Below are positions 62,212 to 64,000 of a stretch of 64,000 nt of DNA, in pieces (positions within the stretch are counted from its first letter, which is position 1; each line of letters starts with the position of its first letter). The notes below the pieces were generated by a model that ran no database searches, was not told the origin of the DNA, and saw only the letters and a list, made by a program, of their open reading frames with translations. This DNA is from Caloranaerobacter ferrireducens (lineage in GTDB: Bacteria; Bacillota; Clostridia; Tissierellales; Thermohalobacteraceae). The stretch is from assembly GCF_001730685.1 (NCBI RefSeq), contig NZ_MDJR01000001.1, forward strand, positions 1-64,000, in the 5' to 3' direction. A program made the position numbers and the translations under genes.

Positions 62212-64000
62212 GTGAGAAAAGATTTAGTAGTACCAGTGGAGAAATTGAAAAATTCTTGTGACTTAAATATTTTTCAATTTGAGACAACAGAAGAGATTCT
62301 TCCTATAAAAGAGATTATAGGCCAAGAAAGAGCAATGAAAGCTTTAAAGTTCGGATTATCCGTAAAGAAAAAGGGTTATAACATATTTGTTACAGGGATT
62401 ACTGGTACTGGAAGAAATAGCTACTCTTATTCAGTAGCAAAAGATTTTGCAAAAAAAAGAAAAACTCCTGATGACTGGTGTTATGTTTATAATTTTAAGA
62501 AGCCTGAATGTCCTAGGGCTATAAGGCTTAAGGTAGGCCAAGGTATAGTTTTCAAGAGAGAAGTAGAAAATGTTATTTCAAAGTTGAGAGTAGATATTTC
62601 AAAGGTATTTTCATCAAGAGAATACGAGGATAGAAAAAATCTAATTTATCATAATTATCAGAAAAAGGTTGAAGAAATAATAGACGAATTAAATGTAATA
62701 GCTAAAAATTATGGTTTTATATTCAAACAAAATGAAAATGGGCTAATAAGCATACCACTAGTAGACGGAAGGCCTATTAATGAAGAGGAATTAGAAAACA
62801 TTTCAGAAGAGGAAATAATTAAGTTAAGAGAGAATTCAAGCAAGTTAAGTGCTGAAGCTTATGATATTTTTAATAAGTTTAGAAAATTAGATGAACAGTT
62901 AAGAGATAGATTAAAACAGCTTAATGAAAAAGTAGCTTTTGATGCTGTTGATTTTTATCTAGACCAATTGATGAAAAAATATAAAGACAATGAAGAAATA
63001 GAAAAATTTTTGAACGAAATGGAAGACGATATAATCAAGAATTTAAGCCAGTTTTTAGACAAAGAAGAAAGTAGTAAGTTAAGTGAGATAATTGGTAAAT
63101 TATCTAAGCATGAAGATTTTTTTAAAAGGTATGAAATAAATCTTTTTATAGATAATAGTAACTGTCAAGGTGCACCTGTAATTAGAGAAGCTAATCCTAA
63201 TTATTATAACCTGTTAGGTAAAATAGAATATGTTAATGAATCAAGTATGTTAAAGACCGATCATACAAGAATTAAACCTGGAGCTATACATGAAGCAAAT
63301 GGAGGTTATTTAATAATACAAGCAAAAGATATATTAACTAATCCATTTGCATGGGATGGGCTTAAAAGATCATTAATTAGCGGGGAAATAAAAATAGAGA
63401 ACATTATAAAAGGGAGTGTTGTGGCAGAAACATTAAAGCCTGAACCTATACCTTTAGATGTTAAGGTGATTGTAATTGGAGATTATTACACATATCAATT
63501 GCTATACGATTATGATGATGATTTTAAGAAGCTTTTTAAGATAAGAGCTGATTTTGATATTGAAATGGAAAGAAATGAAGAAAATATAAGGAAAATAGCA
63601 TCCTTTATCGCATCCCATTGTAAAGGTGAGAATTTAAGACATTTTCATAAATCAGCTATTGGTAAAATAGTTGAATACTGTTCAAGATTAGCAGAAGACC
63701 AAAGAAAACTTACTGCTAGATTTAACGAAATAGTTGAATTACTTTATGAAGCTGACGCTTGGGCTGAAACTATGGGGGATTCAGTAGTTACAGATAAACA
63801 TATAGTAAAGGCAATAGAAGAAAAGATATACAGAAATAATAAGTATGAAGAAAAATTACAGGAACTGTTTAAAGAAGGTATACTGCTTATAGAAACATCA
63901 GGATGGAAAGTTGGAGAAATAAATGGTTTAGCTGTTATGGATTCAGGTCAGTATTCTTTTGGCAGACCAAATAAGATAACAGTTTCAACATTTGTTGGAA
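62212..64000 (+). CDS. Lon-family AAA protease (LonH/AAA_32 type), 3' end outside window
   Basis: At least 596 codons are open to the window edge. Residues about 35-75 match the AAA_32 start (IIGQERAMKALKFGLSVKKK) with a P-loop ending G-R instead of G-K (GITGTGRNS), which I believe is seen in this family. A long helical insertion follows, then GAIHEANGGYLIIQAKDIL (Walker B region). The window ends at GLAVMDSGQYSFGRPNKIT, where the Lon protease domain begins; its Ser-Lys dyad lies outside. It is probably an ATP-dependent cytoplasmic protease. The GTG start follows GAGGTGA. Confidence 0.85.
   Translation, partial: MRKDLVVPVEKLKNSCDLNIFQFETTEEILPIKEIIGQERAMKALKFGLSVKKKGYNIFVTGITGTGRNSYSYSVAKDFAKKRKTPDDWCYVYNFKKPECPRAIRLKVGQGIVFKREVENVISKLRVDISKVFSSREYEDRKNLIYHNYQKKVEEIIDELNVIAKNYGFIFKQNENGLISIPLVDGRPINEEELENISEEEIIKLRENSSKLSAEAYDIFNKFRKLDEQLRDRLKQLNEKVAFDAVDFYLDQLMKKYKDNEEIEKFLNEMEDDIIKNLSQFLDKEESSKLSEIIGKLSKHEDFFKRYEINLFIDNSNCQGAPVIREANPNYYNLLGKIEYVNESSMLKTDHTRIKPGAIHEANGGYLIIQAKDILTNPFAWDGLKRSLISGEIKIENIIKGSVVAETLKPEPIPLDVKVIVIGDYYTYQLLYDYDDDFKKLFKIRADFDIEMERNEENIRKIASFIASHCKGENLRHFHKSAIGKIVEYCSRLAEDQRKLTARFNEIVELLYEADAWAETMGDSVVTDKHIVKAIEEKIYRNNKYEEKLQELFKEGILLIETSGWKVGEINGLAVMDSGQYSFGRPNKITVSTFVG

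Overview
The window is an AT-rich chromosomal segment of an anaerobic, endospore-forming, low-GC Gram-positive bacterium (class Clostridia or a Tissierellia-like relative). The evidence is a GerA-type germinant receptor operon, a cortex-lytic-type LysM/GH18 enzyme, a trimeric [FeFe] hydrogenase (HydABC), lipoproteins with Gram-positive lipoboxes, strong GGAGG ribosome binding sites with frequent GTG/TTG starts, and the clostridial gene order acpS/nnrD - lipoprotein - alr - mazE - mazF. I cannot name the species. I see no tRNA, rRNA, CRISPR array, prophage or intact insertion sequence.

Layout. 0.3-2.9 kb: small secreted and lipoprotein genes, closed by two identical terminators. 2.9-6.2 kb: a cysteine-desulfidase-family gene with a sigma-54 promoter and three operator palindromes next to its own sigma-54 activator gene. 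6.3-11.6 kb: a TetR regulator, an RND efflux pair and a small, probably frameshifted membrane gene. 12.0-12.9 kb: a HepT-MntA (HEPN/MNT) toxin-antitoxin pair. 13.1-15.8 kb: secreted proteins including a GH18-like enzyme. 15.8-20.7 kb: hydCBA and, divergently, a CopZ-like Fe-S metallochaperone whose frame contains a TGA followed by a good bacterial SECIS hairpin, so it is probably a selenoprotein. 21-25.3 kb: germination receptor operon. 25.3-28.2 kb: Fur-box-controlled ferrous iron uptake with FeoB split into two overlapping genes. 28.3-31.8 kb: two-component system plus dicarboxylate/amino-acid symporter. 32.4-40.3 kb: xylFGH transporter and a XylFII-LytS-YesN-type sensing system. 40.3-42.8 kb: glnA behind a transcription attenuator, followed by an ANTAR antiterminator. 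42.8-44.5 kb: LysM 5'-nucleotidase. 44.7-50.6 kb: the acpS-nnrD fusion, alr and mazEF block. 50.8-56 kb: a cell-wall polysaccharide operon (GT4, O-antigen-ligase type, CsaB, TagA). 56-58.7 kb: YitT protein and split transketolase. 58.7-62 kb: LysM proteins. 62.2 kb to the end: a Lon-family AAA protease that runs off the window.

How the pieces work together. Several loci carry their regulator beside them: sigma-54 activator with the desulfidase, ANTAR protein with glnA, YesN with xylFGH, TetR with the RND pump, and a two-component system with the symporter. In three of these (desulfidase, glnA, xylF) candidate target sites can be read directly in the DNA. A dispersed family of paired-hairpin intergenic repeats, at least five copies, occurs mainly between 25 and 62 kb. 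The most notable observations are the putative Sec-containing metallochaperone, the ANTAR hexaloop attenuator of glnA, the sigma-54/UAS array, the hairpin repeat family, and a ribosome binding site bridged to its start codon by a hairpin.
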